From Mesotaenium endlicherianum (Eukaryota > Streptophyta > Zygnematophyceae > Zygnematales > Mesotaeniaceae): a DNA stretch of 32,800 nucleotides. Below are positions 32,705-32,800 of the stretch, one piece after another. The stretch spans positions 502,553 through 535,352 of the forward strand of contig WELA01010110.1 of NCBI GenBank assembly GCA_009602735.1. The letters are read 5' to 3'. How positions within the stretch are numbered: position 1 is the stretch's first letter; the number at the start of each line of letters is the position of its first letter. The position numbers and the translations under genes were made by a program. The notes beneath the pieces are model-generated. The model was given only the letters and a program-made list of their open reading frames with translations. It had not been told where the DNA came from and searched no databases.

Positions 32705-32800
32705 GCTGGCGTACATGCACGGTCCCTTTCCCGCCAGGTCCCCTATCTGTCTAGTCCTTGTGAAGCTTCTCGAAAGGGGAGGGTTGGCGGGGGGGGAGGG

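Noticed and set aside
1-32800. A bacterial operon, prophage or defence-system reading of the window.
   Set aside because: Genes are split by many introns with phase-matched GT-AG junctions, and all recognised families are plant nuclear genes.

Overview
This is nuclear DNA from a green plant of the streptophyte lineage (a land plant or a close algal relative). The evidence is multi-exon genes with GT-AG introns, GC-richer exons in AT-rich surroundings, and several plant-specific families: a plant-order CNX1, a DUF3475/DUF668 (PSK-simulator) protein, plant-type SNX2, and a divergent TrpD-like protein with a transit-peptide-like N terminus. I would not name a species. There are no operons, CRISPR arrays or rRNA/tRNA genes that I can see, and no intact transposon.

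Layout. (1) 711-1456, minus: the first two exons of a CNX1 molybdenum insertase, continuing off the left edge. (2) 2145-5223, plus: an eight-exon RNF4-like SUMO-targeted RING ubiquitin ligase, divergent from CNX1 across about 0.7 kb. (3) 6509-7417, minus: an intronless 302-residue membrane protein I do not recognise. (4) 7418-11946: about 4.5 kb without a gene, mostly AT-rich. (5) 11947-17888, plus: a nine-exon TrpD-like (anthranilate phosphoribosyltransferase-like) protein, probably plastid. (6) 18601-20708, minus: a four-exon 2H phosphoesterase ('2'-5' RNA ligase' superfamily). (7) 20709-24930: about 4.2 kb without a convincing gene. (8) 24931-29600, minus: a ten-exon DUF3475/DUF668 protein. 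(9) 30198-32657, plus: the first four exons of a sorting nexin 2, continuing off the right edge.

Exon boundaries were set by matching GT/AG sites, codon phase across each junction and remembered family patterns. In each of the four complete spliced models the exon lengths sum to a multiple of three with an open frame (361, 641, 182 and 584 residues). The genes do not form a pathway: cofactor synthesis, SUMO/ubiquitin quality control, a plastid enzyme-like protein, RNA or cyclic-phosphate chemistry, growth signalling and endosomal sorting are ordinary neighbours on a plant chromosome.

I found no clearly new multi-gene system. The most interesting points are the TrpD-like protein whose substrate-binding motifs are replaced, the row of SUMO-interaction-like motifs spread over small exons of the ligase, an apparent insertion in the DUF668 protein, and repeat tracts sitting against splice acceptors.
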